This document shows, piece after piece, positions 32,790 to 42,773 of a stretch of DNA of 64,000 bases. The position numbers were made by a program, and so were the translations under genes. Every line of letters starts with the position of its first letter. The first letter of the stretch is position 1. Where the stretch lies: contig NZ_JHZE01000008.1 in the NCBI RefSeq assembly GCF_000621085.1, positions 62,001-126,000 of the forward strand. The letters are read 5' to 3'. This DNA comes from Mycoplasmopsis gallinarum DSM 19816. Its GTDB lineage: Bacteria; Bacillota_I; Bacilli_A; Mycoplasmatales; Metamycoplasmataceae. Below the pieces are notes generated by a model that had not been told where the DNA came from, did not search any database, and was given only the letters and a program-made list of their open reading frames with translations.

Positions 32790-34145
32790 ATGTTTAAAGA
32801 TACAATTGCAGCAATTAGTTCAGGTGGAAAAATTAATCAAGCAATTTCGATTATTAGAATTAGTGGATCTGAAAGCTTCGAAATAACTAAAAAGTTTTTT
32901 GATGGTAAAGTTCCAAATGAAAGTCAAAAAATCACTTTTGGAAGAATTTTAGATAATTTAAATAACAATGAATTATTAGATGAAGTTTTAGTATCTTGAT
33001 TTAAAGGGAAAAACACTTTTACAGGTGAAGACACAGTAGAAATTGCTTGCCATGGTGGAATTCTGATTACGAATAAAATCTTGGAACTTATTTTAGCAAA
33101 TGGAGCACGACTTGCATTACCCGGAGAATTTTCAAGAAGATCATTTTTAAATGGAAAAATGGATTTAATTAAAGCTGAATCAATCAACGAATTAATTCAT
33201 GCACAAACAGAACAACAAGTAAAATTAGCAGTTAAAAAGTTCAATAATAAAACTTCAGATTTATTGGATAAATTAATAAAAGATCTTGTTTATATAATTG
33301 GTGCAATTGAAGTCAATATTGATTATCCAGAATATGATGATGTTGAAAATGTTTTAACTAAAGAATTAATATTTAAATTAACTAATTTTTCAGAAAGATT
33401 AGCACAAATAATTAAAATTAGTGAAAATTCAAGATTAATTTTTGAAGGAATTAAAGTTGCAATTGTAGGAAAACCTAATGTAGGTAAATCATCAATTTTA
33501 AATTTGCTTTTAAATGAAGAAAAAGCAATTGTTACGGATGAAGCAGGAACAACAAGAGATATTGTAGAAGCTTCATATCAAATAAACGGAATTTTATTTA
33601 AACTAATTGATACTGCTGGAATAAGAGAAACTGACGGTAAAATAGAAAAAATAGGAATCGAAAAATCATTTGAACAAATTGAAAAAGCCGATATTGTGCT
33701 TCACATCGAAGAACCAACACAGCAAAGAAATCATTTTGATGAAAAAGTCGATGAACTTGCAAAAAAATTTAACAAATATTTAATTAAAGTTGTAAACAAG
33801 TCAGATTTATTAGAAAAAAATATTAATAATTTTAACGATGAATACATTTATATTAGCTCTAAAAATAAAGAAATTAATCAACTTGAAGAAAAAATGACAA
33901 GTTTTGTAAACTTAAATGAATTAAATAATGATGAGTTTTTAAACAATACAAGACAAATTTCATTAATTAAACAAGCAAAATTAAATATTGATGAAGCAAT
34001 TAAAACTTTAAATAACAATAATGATCCTGATTTAACCATAGTTGATATTAGAAGAGCTTGAGCTAATTTAGAAGATATTTCAGGTAGAGCAGATAACGAA
34101 AATTTATTAGATGAAATGTTTAAAAACTTTTGTCTTGGAAAGTAG
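32790..34145 (+). CDS. mnmE: tRNA-modification GTPase MnmE
   Basis: 451 residues. N-terminal THF-binding domain, helical domain, inserted G domain with GKPNVGKSS (from about 227), [17 protein letters not shown] and NKSD, and the C-terminal FCLGK, the family's FC(I/L)GK with the Cys. With MnmG it makes cmnm5U34 or related wobble uridine modifications. Start ATG 32790 behind AAGGAG. First gene of the unit mnmE-tatD-rsmA-membrane protein-gpsA. Confidence 0.96.
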
Positions 34146-34151
34146 AAAAAA

Positions 34152-34922
34152 ATGTCAATAAAATATGTAGATGCCCATTGTCATCCAATTAAACAATATT
34201 ATAAAGATAATTATCAATCAATAGAAAAAGCTTATAGCAAAGGCGTTAAAGTAATGATGATTACAGGCTGTAATTTAGCCGAAAATGAAGAAGTTATTAA
34301 AATTTGCTCACATTTTGATTATACATTTCCGGTTATTGGAATTCACCCAACAGAAGTAAATGGTGCAACAGACGGAATTAATTTAAAAAAACAAATCACA
34401 AAAGAAGTTAAAGGAATTGGAGAAATAGGACTAGATTATTATTGAAAAGATAAAACACCAGAATTGCAAAAAGAATCTTTAATTTCTCAAATAAAAGTAG
34501 CTGAAAAATTTAATTTACCTGTTGTTATTCATATGAGAGACGCTTATGAAGACCTATATGACATACTAAAGAAATTTCCAAATGTGAAATTTATGATTCA
34601 CACATATAGCGGAAATTTAGATTGAGCCAAAAAATTTTATGAATTAGGATGCTATTTTAGTTTTAGCGGAGTTAGCACTTATAAAAACGCAAAAGAAACA
34701 ATTGAAGTTTTAGATTGATTACCAGTAGATAGAATTTTAACAGAAACTGATGCGCCATACTTAAGTCCAGCCGCTAAAAGAGGAAATATAAATTATTCTA
34801 ATTATGTTATTTTCACTACTCACTTTATTGCTGGAATTAAAAAAATGCCAATTGAAAAATTTGCTGATCAAGTATTAAAAAATGCAAAAGGATTATTCAA
34901 ATTAGATGTATCAAGAAAATAA
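34152..34922 (+). CDS. tatD: TatD-family metal-dependent hydrolase/DNase
   Basis: 256 residues, TIM-barrel amidohydrolase. The metal site is visible: DAHCHP (His-x-His) at the N-terminus, GEIGLDYYW, HMRDA, THTYSG, and ETDAPYLSP near the C-terminus. Members are 3'-5' deoxyribonucleases or RNA quality enzymes. It starts 6 nt after mnmE and overlaps rsmA by 17 nt, so the three are coupled; tatD-rsmA is a conserved pair. Confidence 0.92.
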
Positions 34923-35691
34923 AAACATTAAAGCAAAAAAATATTTTGGACAAAATTTTTTAAAAAATAAAGCAATAACAAAAAAAATAGTTGATTTAGC
35001 AAAAATAACTTCAACTGATTCAGTGATTGAAATAGGACCAGGCAAAGGTGCTTTAACAAAAGAAATTTTAAAAAAAACAAAAGATTTAATTGTTTTTGAG
35101 ATTGATAAGGACATGCAAAATTATCTAATAGAAAATGATATTTTAAAAACAGAGCAAATAATACTTGGTGATTTTTTAAAAGCCGAATTAAGCGATTTTA
35201 AAAATTCTGTTGTTATAGGCAATATTCCTTATTACATAACCAGCGAAATAATTTTTAAAATTTTAGATAATAGATTTTTATTCAAAAAAGCGATTTTAAT
35301 GGTACAAAAAGAAGTGGCAGATAGAATAGTTGCAAAAGCAAACTCAAGCGAATATTCTAAACTTTCTGTCACTTGCCAATATGTAGCAGAAGTTAAAAAA
35401 TTATTGGTTGTGCCTAAAAAAGAATTTGATCCGGCGCCAAATGTAGATTCCGCAATTATTAGTTTCAATTTTTACCAAAAAGAAAACGATAATTTTGATG
35501 AATTAAAAAATTTTTTTAAATTAATTTTTTCAACCAGAAGAAAAAAATTAAGTTTTTCGTTAAAACAACACTTTAATAAAGAAAAAATTTTAGATTTATA
35601 TAATAAAATGAATTTATCAGAAAATATCAGAGTTCAAGAATTGAGCTTGAATCAAATGGTAGAAATGTACTATTTGTTAAACGAAAAATAA
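34906..35691 (+). CDS. rsmA: 16S rRNA dimethyladenosine transferase RsmA (KsgA)
   Basis: 261 residues. KKYFGQNFLKN at the N-terminus, SAM-binding EIGPGKGALT, the motif IV NIPYYIT and a helical C-terminal domain. It dimethylates the two adjacent adenosines near the 3' end of 16S rRNA as a late step in small-subunit assembly; its loss gives kasugamycin resistance in other bacteria. Start ATG 34906 lies inside tatD. Confidence 0.96.
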   Translation: MYQENKNIKAKKYFGQNFLKNKAITKKIVDLAKITSTDSVIEIGPGKGALTKEILKKTKDLIVFEIDKDMQNYLIENDILKTEQIILGDFLKAELSDFKNSVVIGNIPYYITSEIIFKILDNRFLFKKAILMVQKEVADRIVAKANSSEYSKLSVTCQYVAEVKKLLVVPKKEFDPAPNVDSAIISFNFYQKENDNFDELKNFFKLIFSTRRKKLSFSLKQHFNKEKILDLYNKMNLSENIRVQELSLNQMVEMYYLLNEK

Positions 35692-35700
35692 GGAGAATGA

Positions 35701-36099
35701 ATGATTTACAATTACATTTATGAATACAATTTTCATGAATTAATTTCATCTAAAAAAAGTAAAGATGAAAAGGAAAATAAAAAGTTTAAATCTTTTGTTA
35801 AAACAAGAGTAATTTGAGGAACATTGCTTTTATTACTAGGAATTGTTTTAATTGTTGGAACTATTATTGCGAAATATGCATTTAAATCAACAGAAATTAA
35901 TTTGGCTAGTGAAATACTACTTTACATCTTGGGAATAGTTATTATTTTCGTTGGAATTGATTTTTTTGCAGGATTTATTTTAATAATCAAAGCAATAAAA
36001 CACCAAGAAAACAAAAATATTGAAAAAGCATTAAAACTTTATAAATTGTCTCAAATTTTAAGTTTTAATTTTGCAAGCATCAAAAAAATTAATTTTTAA
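35701..36099 (+). CDS. Small membrane protein, hypothetical
   Basis: 132 residues with a charged N-terminal 40 residues (MIYNYIYEYNFHELIS, then Lys-rich), two hydrophobic helices (about 42-62 and 72-98) and a Lys-rich C-terminus. Start ATG 35701; AAGGAGA lies close upstream. It is between rsmA and gpsA in the same unit. The tail includes ALKLYKLSQILSFNF. I do not recognise the family. Confidence 0.75.
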
Positions 36100-36107
36100 G
36101 GAAAAAA

Positions 36108-37103
36108 ATGCAGAAAAGAATAACTTTTATTGGTACAGGAGCTTGAGCAAGTGGGCTTGCAACAGTTTTAACTAAAAATAATCATTTTGTTACAATGTGA
36201 GGAATAGACCAAAAAGAAATAGATGATATTAATAATGGTTTAAATACAAAATATTTTGGCAATTCAAAATTTAATAATCCAAATTTATTACAAGCAACAA
36301 ACGATTTAAAAAAAGCGTTAGAGGGAACAGATTTAATAGTTTTAGCAGTTCCTTCAGCCGCTTTTGATTCTGTAATTCCTAAAATTTTAGAAAATTCAGA
36401 TTCTAAAAAATTAAATATTTTAAATGTAGCAAAGGGAATTGATTCAAAAACAAAAAATTTTTTTTCTGAAGTAATAAAGAAAGAATTCGGTAATAGATTG
36501 GAAAATTGTGCTACTCTAATTGGTCCTTCATTTGCTGTTGAAGTATTTCAAAATGTAATGACAATGGCTAATATAGTTGGTATAAATCAAATATTTCTTG
36601 AATGAGTAGCAGCATTATTTAATAATGACAAATTTAAATTAGTTATTAACACTAATGAACAAGGAGCAGAATTATTTGCTGCACTTAAAAATGTTTTAGC
36701 AATTGGTCTTGGAATTAATCAATATTCAAATCCAGATTTAAAAAATCCGCAAGCCGCTTTATTATCAATAGGAGTTAAAGAAATAAATAAAATTTATAAA
36801 GCTCTTTTTGAAAAAGCAGATGATGAAATAGCCTTTGATTTAGCAGGAATAGGGGACATCTTTTTAACTTGTTCTTCTGAAAAAAGTAGAAATTTTTCTT
36901 TTGGACTTCAAGTCGGAGAATATGGGGTACAAAAAGCTCTAGAAATGAATACTAAAACAGTAGAAGGTTATAGAACGGCAAATATCTTTAAATCAATTTT
37001 AAAAGATTTAAAAATTCATGTTCCCTTTTTTGAAAATATAATTGATGTTTTATTCAATAATAAACCTCAAACAGAGCTGCTAGATTTCATTAAAAAATAT
37101 TAA
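36108..37103 (+). CDS. gpsA: NAD(P)-dependent glycerol-3-phosphate dehydrogenase
   Basis: 331 residues. N-terminal Rossmann fold with GTGAWASGLA in place of the usual GxGxWGTAL, then LAVPSAAF, NVAKGID, IGPSFAVE and the C-terminal KNVLAIGLGI with the catalytic Lys, AGIGDIFLTCSS and VEGYRTA. It interconverts DHAP and sn-glycerol-3-phosphate, the backbone of membrane phospholipid. Start ATG 36108, 9 nt after the previous stop. Last gene of the mnmE unit; terminator follows. Confidence 0.94.
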
Positions 37104-37111
37104 TTTAAATA

Positions 37112-37137
37112 AATTGCACTAATTTAGTGCATTTTTT
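37112..37137 (+). terminator. Terminator after gpsA
   Basis: TGCACTAA/TTAGTGCA, a perfect 8-bp repeat around one base (effective loop a few nt larger), followed by six T. Confidence 0.75.
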
Positions 37138-37222
37138 ATTCGAATAAAAGAAGGTTATAATTAAAAAATAAAAATAATTATATTTTTTTAATAATGTATA
37201 TAATTGTATTAGTTTTTAAGAC

Positions 37223-38773
37223 TTATGTAATATAATAAAGTACGTATGGCACTATAGCCAAACGGCCAAGGCATAAGTCTGCAAAACTTTGATTTACGGG
37301 TTCGAATCCCGTTAGTGCCTCCATATGCGCCCATAGCTCAATTGGACAGAGCGTTTGGCTACGGACCAAAAGGTTAGGAGTTCGACTCTTCTTGGGCGCG
37401 CCAAATCATTTATTTGACCAAACACGATTATTCGTGTTTTTTATTTTTATTAATATGAAAACAAAAAATCAAAAGGACATTCATAAATATAAAAATTGAA
37501 AGTCAAAAAATCCAAAAGGAATGAAAATAGAAATTTTTAAACTAATAGAAATTAAACTTTGCAAAATAAAATAAATAAAATTCAGAACATAAGGTAATCA
37601 AAAAAGAAGAATCGAACTTAAATAAACAAATTCAAAGACAGGCATAAATATTAAAATTCAAAATACAGAAAATAAATTGTATTTACCAATAGAATAAATA
37701 ATGAAAAAAGAATTAAAAATATTTAAAATGAAAAATAATTTTATTTTTTGCAAAAAATTATTAGGTTTTTTATTCAACTTTATAATGAAATAATTACCAA
37801 AACTAAGTAAAAATCCTAAATTTAAAAAAATTTTTGTTTGCAAAATGAATAAAAAAATAAGTGAGAAAATTAAACCGTCAAAATTTCTAGCTTTTTTATT
37901 GATTTTTTCATAAAGTTTAACTAATAAAACTCTTATTGGGGAAATAAAAGAGAATGTAAAAAATATATAAAACGAAACTATAATGAAAGCAAAATAAAAA
38001 GAATCAATTTTTATTTTAAAAATTGAGAAAACTTTTTTCAACATTCAGAAAATAATATCAATGTGTAGCCCTGAAATTATTATTAAATGAATAATTGACA
38101 AATAATGAGTATTTTTTATTAATTCTCCATTCGTTTCTTTTTCTCCAAAAACAAAAATTTTTCAATAATTATCAAAGATTTCTCCTTGTTCCCTACTAAA
38201 AATATTGATTAAATTGAAAATCGAAATATTAGGTTTTTGAATATGGTGAATTGTTGTATCAGAAAGAATATATTTAACATTTTTGTTGATTGCTCATAAA
38301 CTGTTGCTGTTTTGAAATTTAAATATTGTTCCTTCGATAACAATTTTGGAACCAATTTCAACTTTATTAAATTGAGAAAAATCATGCTGATAAGAAATTA
38401 TTCTTTCGTTTTCAAAATTGATTAAAAAATATTTTTGATTTGCTTCTGTAATATTAGTTTCAAATAGATATTTTTGCCCAATCTTTAAAAAAGAATTTTC
38501 TGAATTTTTCAAAAAAAATTCAGAAAAAATTAAAAGTAAAATAATAAAAATTAATATTTTTCAATATTTAATTCAATAAACAAAAAGTAAAATCAAAAAA
38601 ATAGAAATTACACTCAGAACTATTCAAAGACGTTCGAACAAAATATGACAAAATGTTTTACATAGAATATAAAATAAAAATATTCCAAAAAAAGAACTTA
38701 AATAATTATTTGACTTTTCAAAATTTTTAAAGTTTTTGAACTTAGTGAAGAAATTGATTCAATATCTTTTCAA
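37223..38773 (-). CDS. comEC: ComEC/Rec2-type DNA-uptake channel protein
   Basis: Minus-strand frame of 516 codons with many TGA-Trp. Hydrophobic helices at the N-terminus, a soluble beta (OB-like) region with KIVIEGTIFKF, then HLIIISGLHIDI, the hallmark of the ComEC competence domain (HLxxxSGLHIG), then further helices to about residue 440. There is no C-terminal beta-lactamase domain. The frame has no stop where the protein should end: it runs on, antisense, through the terminator and both tRNA genes to a TAA at 37223. The true C-terminus is probably near 37450. The start is uncertain; TTG 38771-38773 (KRYWINFFTK) is the first possible one and overlaps comEA. Confidence 0.72.
37248..37323 (+). 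tRNA. tRNA-Cys (GCA)
   Basis: Acceptor GGCACTA/TAGTGCC, anticodon loop CTGCAAA (GCA), T-loop TTCGAAT, encoded CCA. A TATAAT at 37231-37236 is its likely -10 box. Confidence 0.95.
37327..37403 (+). tRNA. tRNA-Arg (ACG)
   Basis: Acceptor GCGCCCA/TGGGCGC, anticodon loop CTACGGA (ACG, likely deaminated to ICG), T-loop TTCGACT, encoded CCA. Four bases after tRNA-Cys. Confidence 0.95.
37420..37443 (+). terminator. Terminator after tRNA-Cys/Arg
   Basis: AAACACGA/TCGTGTTT stem around TTAT, followed by a T-run. Confidence 0.8.
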
Positions 38774-39186
38774 GATTTAATTTTATTTTGTTTGTGTAAA
38801 TTAAATAATTTTAATGCGCTTGTTTTGGAAATTTTTAAATTTTGTCAATCTTTTAACGATTTTATCTTATTTATAGATATTTTTGTTTGTTTATATGGTA
38901 TTTCAAGTTTGAAATTTTTATTTATAGTTGAATTTAAATTTATTGTTGATAAATCTGATTCTAGCAAGGGTTTGCTAAGAGAAATTAATTCTTTCAACTT
39001 AATTGATCTATTAAATGAAAGATCAATTGGATTTTTAACAGCTCCATAAATTTTGACGGTAAAAGGTTTAATTCCCTCTTCTTTTTTTATTACTGTGGTT
39101 TGTTTTGTGTTAAATGCAATAGATGAACCAATGATAAATAAGGAAAACAAACCAACAAAAAGCCAAAAATATTTTTTCTTTCTCAT
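38698..39186 (-). CDS. comEA: ComEA-like helix-hairpin-helix protein
   Basis: 162 residues, minus strand, with two TGA-Trp codons. An N-terminal membrane anchor (MRKKKYFWLFVGLFSLFIIG) is followed by a SLBB-like region (KPFTVKIYGAVKNPIDLSF) and a degenerate helix-hairpin-helix at the C-terminus (LKISKTSALKLFNLHKQNKI, then SWKDIESI). This is the ComEA layout, and comEC follows directly with overlap. ComEA binds DNA at the cell surface and hands it to ComEC. Whether this mycoplasma is transformable is not known. Confidence 0.72.
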
Positions 39187-39278
39187 ACATTATTAAATTA
39201 ATTTTTCATTTAAAACTTACTATTTAAAAAATAAAAAAATAAAATAATGCTTTTTTCTTTTTGTAATAGAATTAAAAA

Positions 39279-39356
39279 GCAATACGTGAAGAAAGCAACG
39301 GCCTAGCTTAATTATGTTGCCAAATGTATATTTAATCTTTTCTTTGTTTGTATTGC
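39279..39356 (+). promoter_or_regulatory. L10-type ribosomal protein leader
   Basis: GCAATAC (39279-39285) pairs with GTATTGC (39350-39356) to close the element, and inside it GAAGAAAG can pair with CTTTTCTT. The inner part has AAGCAACGGCC. Position (22 nt before the rplJ start) and closed stem match the L10 leader that binds the L10(L12)4 complex for autoregulation. Confidence 0.6.
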
Positions 39357-39377
39357 ATTAAAATGAAAGGAGAAAAA

Positions 39378-39872
39378 ATGAGCGTAAATCACAAATCTGC
39401 TTTAAGAATTGCAAAAGAACAAACAGTTCAAGAAATTAAAGATTTATTATCTTCAAAACAAACACTTCTTGTTGCGGAATATCGTGGTCTTTCAGTGGCT
39501 GAATTAACTAAATTACGTGTTGAAGCTAAAAAACAAAATTTACAAGTTAAAGTTTTTAAAAACCGTTTATTAAAATTAGCTGCTAAAGAATTAAACATTG
39601 ATTTAGATCAATTTTTAACAGGACCAAACTTATTTATTTTTGGTGATGATACTAATGCTGTTTTCAAATTAGGTGTTTCTTTTGCAAAAGAAAATAAATT
39701 ATTTGTAAACAAAGCAGGTATTTATGAACAAAATGTTATTGATGCAAAAGGTGTTCAAGAAGTTGCTACTTTACCAAACTATGAAGAAGCACTTACAATT
39801 CTTGCACGTTCACTTATGTCACCATTACAACAACTTTCTCTTTCATTAAAAATGTTTAGTGAAAAAGAATAA
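39378..39872 (+). CDS. rplJ: Large ribosomal subunit protein uL10
   Basis: 164 residues. Start chosen at ATG 39378 because AAAGGAG lies before it; an upstream in-frame TTG at 39348 falls inside the leader stem. Recognisable: LLVAEYRGLSVAELTKLR and VKVFKNRLLKLA of the rRNA-binding domain, and the C-terminal helix that binds L7/L12 dimers. Forms the ribosomal stalk base. Confidence 0.97.
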   Translation: MSVNHKSALRIAKEQTVQEIKDLLSSKQTLLVAEYRGLSVAELTKLRVEAKKQNLQVKVFKNRLLKLAAKELNIDLDQFLTGPNLFIFGDDTNAVFKLGVSFAKENKLFVNKAGIYEQNVIDAKGVQEVATLPNYEEALTILARSLMSPLQQLSLSLKMFSEKE

Positions 39873-39909
39873 TTATTAATTAATATTTGTTATAAACGAA
39901 AGGAAAATT

Positions 39910-40278
39910 ATGGCTAAATTAGAAAAACAAACTTTTATTGAAGCTTTAAAAGAAATGTCAATTAAAGAAGTTATGGAATTAGTAGAAGCAATGAAAGAAG
40001 AATTTGGTATCGATCCTTCTGCAGTTGCTGTTGCTGCTGCTCCTGCTGCTGCTGAAGCTGAAGAAAAATCAACAGTTTCAGTTGTTATTGTTGCTGACAA
40101 CGGTAAAAAATTACCAATTGTTAAAGCAGTTAAAGAATTATTAGGTTTAGAATTAATGGCTGCAAACAAATTAGTTTCTTCATTACCAGCAGTTGTTAAA
40201 GAAAACATTTCATCAGCAGAAGCTGAAGACATTAAAGCTAAATTAGTTGAAGCTGGTGCTTCAGTAGACATTAAATAA
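39910..40278 (+). CDS. rplL: Large ribosomal subunit protein bL12 (L7/L12)
   Basis: 122 residues. N-terminal dimerisation domain, Ala-rich hinge (about 37-53) and C-terminal globular domain with GKKLPIVKAVKELLGLEL, the factor-binding face. The typical KxxKxxGLGLKEAK motif is altered in its second half (ELMAANKLVSSLP). It recruits EF-Tu and EF-G. Start behind AAAGGAA; cotranscribed with rplJ; terminator 14 nt downstream. Confidence 0.97.
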   Translation: MAKLEKQTFIEALKEMSIKEVMELVEAMKEEFGIDPSAVAVAAAPAAAEAEEKSTVSVVIVADNGKKLPIVKAVKELLGLELMAANKLVSSLPAVVKENISSAEAEDIKAKLVEAGASVDIK

Positions 40279-40291
40279 TTTTAATGAAACT

Positions 40292-40321
40292 AAAAAATAA
40301 ACACGAAAGTGTTTATTTTTT
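40292..40321. terminator. Bidirectional terminator between rplL and rlmD
   Basis: AAAAAATAAACAC/GTGTTTATTTTTT, 13 bp around a GAAA tetraloop. The 3' arm contains the rlmD stop. Confidence 0.9.
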
Positions 40322-41605
40322 TTCTTCGTTTTGACAAAAAACGGCAACCAATTCAATGTGATAAGTATTAGGAAACATATCAACAGATTGCATAAAATTA
40401 ATGCGATAATTATGATTAAGCAAAATCTTTGCATCTCGAACAAAAGTGTGCGGATTACAACTAATATAACCAATTTGTTTTGGTTTAAAATCAATAATAG
40501 ACTTGATTGTTTGTTCACTAAGCCCTTCTCTTGGTGGATCTACAACAATAGTTTGAACATCATTTTTAACAAATTTTATTGTTTTTTCAACATCACCAGC
40601 AAAGAAAAATAAATTATTTATTTGATTTAAAGTAGCATTATTTTTTGCAAATTGAACTGCTTCAGGAATAATTTCTAAACCAATTACTTTTTTGGTTTTA
40701 AGAGCCAAAAATGAAGAGATAGTTCCAACTCCACAATATAAATCTAATAATGATTGATTTTGGTTTAAATTTAAATTTTCAATTAATAAATTATAAAGAT
40801 TAAAAATCTGACTATTATTGATTTGGAAAAAGCTATTTCAAGAAATTTCAAATTTAAGATTTTCTATATTCATTAACAAATTAGTATGAGAATCAAATTT
40901 ATTATAAATTTCTACTGTATTTTTTGAAACACAAACAATTTGCTCAATTTTAGTATTATTGAAAATTAAATTTTTTGTTTTATTCAGATTTAAATGTTTT
41001 TTTGATTTAATAATTAAAATTTGAGCTCCATTCAAATTAGACTCTCTTATTGTTATTTCTTCAACAGAAGAAAATAATGATAATCAATCATTAAAAATAT
41101 TTTTAATGATTTGAATACTGCGATTTATTCCATCGGTTGCCAAAATAAAATCAGAAACAAGAACTAATTTATTTGTTAATTTTTCATATCTGCCAAAATT
41201 AATTTGATTATTTAGGACTTTAACAAAAAATTTAATTTTATTTCTATATTTTAGAATTAAGGGACTTGGAACAATAAAGTTATCTAGTTTGAAATTCAAA
41301 TTCCTTTTCACAAGGTTACTTATAATTCCTTGTTTAAATTCTAATTGCCTTTGATAAGGCATTATCAACAATGGAGCATCATCTTGATAGTCTAAATTTG
41401 TTCTTTCTTTCGACCTTAAATGAAATTTTATAACTTCAGCGTAAGCCACTTTGGATGTAACTTTTGTGATTTTAATATCAGCTATTTCATTTGGCAAAAC
41501 ATTTTTAATCAAAATTGTTTTATTTTGAGATTTTAAAATCCCATATCCTTCGTAAGAAAGTTCTGTAATTTTTACGTTTTCAAAAATTTGTTCTACTTTT
41601 AACAT
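40313..41605 (-). CDS. rlmD: 23S rRNA (uracil-C5)-methyltransferase, RlmD/TrmA family
   Basis: 430 residues, minus strand, several TGA-Trp codons. N-terminal TRAM-like domain, SAM-binding LLDLYCGVGTI, then VDPPREGL and catalytic ISCNPHTFVRD with the nucleophilic Cys, and HIELVAVF at the end. It makes m5U in 23S rRNA (U1939 or U747 class). The four Cys that hold a [4Fe-4S] cluster in RlmD are absent: the place has DDAPLLIMPYQRQLEFKQ in place of CGGCxxQHxxYxxQLxxK. Which uridine it modifies cannot be told. No Shine-Dalgarno at the ATG; a structured leader with terminator precedes it. Confidence 0.88.
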
Positions 41606-41621
41606 TTATTAATTTTAATAT

Positions 41622-41784
41622 AAAAAAAGAGCTTTTTTAGCTCTTTTAAAGATTAACATATAAGATATTAGAAAATAAAAGTTTCACGCATAAAACTTTT
41701 AAAATTATTAAATGAAAGGAGTATTAAACTCTTAAGCAACTATCCTCATTAATCGGACTAGTAATCATTCATCTCGAATGCATT
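41622..41784 (-). ncRNA. Candidate structured RNA or leader upstream of rlmD
   Basis: Minus-strand unit with a TATAAT at 41791-41796, about 160 nt of sequence without a reading frame, and an intrinsic terminator at 41622-41647 (AAAAGAGCT/AGCTCTTTT plus a T-run). Between them lie at least three helices: CATTC/GAATG (41766-41780, 5-nt loop), a long bulged stem joining ATTAATGAGGA to TCCTTTCATTTAAT that encloses a GAGT/ACTC hairpin (41719-41731), and AAAAGTTT/AAACTTTT (41677-41700). It matches no RNA family I know (not RNase P, SRP, tmRNA or T-box). It ends 17 nt before rlmD, so it is either an independent small RNA or a terminator-controlled leader. Confidence 0.5.
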
Positions 41785-41816
41785 GTGTATATTATATACT
41801 AAAATTGAATTTATAA

Positions 41817-42773
41817 TTATTTTTTAAATTTTATATTTAATAAATAATTGATTCCTTTAGTTGTAATTTTTCTACCCCTTGCATTTTTAATTATAAATTG
41901 ATGAAAAATTAACAATGGTTCAATATCATTTATTAAATTATTTTTATCGGCATTTAATATTCCACAAATTGTATTTATTGAAGCAAATTTTTCATTAAAA
42001 AGATCATTTAATACGTTTAAATAATCAATATGCTCACGAGTAAGTCCGAGAGGAAATAATTCAAGATGTTTAAAAGTTTCTATTATTAAATTTTTATTAA
42101 TATTAGTTAATTTATTAAATTGAGCAAAATCGTCAATTCTTTTTAATAAATGGTTTGCAATTCTAGGCGTATTTCTTGAATACTCTGCAATTACAAGCAA
42201 ATTATTATCATCAATTTTTATATTTAAAGTCTTTGCGCTTTGTTTTAATATTTCTTTTATTTCTTCTAATTCATATATATTGAATTTAGCTTTTAAGCCG
42301 AATCTATCTTTTAAAGGTTTACTAATTAAATTAATTTGAGTTGTTGCGCCGAGAAGTGTAAATTTCTTCAAATTCATACGCATAACTTTGGAATCGCCTT
42401 CTGGACCAATTATGATATCAATTTTAAAATCTTCCATTGCTCCATAAATTAATTCTTCTACATTTTTGTTTATGCTATGAATTTCATCAATAAATACTAT
42501 ATCTCCTTCATTTAAAACTGAAAAAACGGAAAGAATATCAGACTTTTTTTCAAGTAATGAACCTTGTAAAAAATGAATTTTTCTTTCGGTTTCATTCGCA
42601 ATAATTGTAGCCAATGAAGTTTTTCCAACGCCTGGTGGGCCATAAAAAAGTATATGATCTAATGGCTCTTTTCGATTTTTAGAACCTTCAATCATTGCTT
42701 TTAAAGTTTTTATTAATTTTTTCTGTCCAATAAATTGTTCAAAAAATCTAGGCCTTAATATTAGGTTTTTCAT
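41817..42773 (-). CDS. ruvB: Holliday junction branch migration ATPase RuvB
   Basis: 318 residues, minus strand. Walker A GPPGVGKT at 45-52, Walker B FIDEIH, sensor GATTQ, and the C-terminal winged helix. The start (LRPRFFEQFIGQ) matches the family's LRPxxLxxFIGQ. Slightly shorter than usual. Hexameric motor that drives branch migration with RuvA; overlaps ruvA by 26 nt. Confidence 0.95.
   Translation of the reverse strand: MKNLILRPRFFEQFIGQKKLIKTLKAMIEGSKNRKEPLDHILFYGPPGVGKTSLATIIANETERKIHFLQGSLLEKKSDILSVFSVLNEGDIVFIDEIHSINKNVEELIYGAMEDFKIDIIIGPEGDSKVMRMNLKKFTLLGATTQINLISKPLKDRFGLKAKFNIYELEEIKEILKQSAKTLNIKIDDNNLLVIAEYSRNTPRIANHLLKRIDDFAQFNKLTNINKNLIIETFKHLELFPLGLTREHIDYLNVLNDLFNEKFASINTICGILNADKNNLINDIEPLLIFHQFIIKNARGRKITTKGINYLLNIKFKK

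Noticed and set aside
37250..37400. A C-terminal ComEC domain encoded opposite tRNA-Cys/Arg
   Set aside because: The residues are just the antisense translation of tRNA genes; treated as a missing stop and not a domain.
39876..40271. A 131-codon antisense frame opposite rplL
   Set aside because: Shadow of the Ala-rich rplL sequence; no ribosome site, and rplL is unambiguous.
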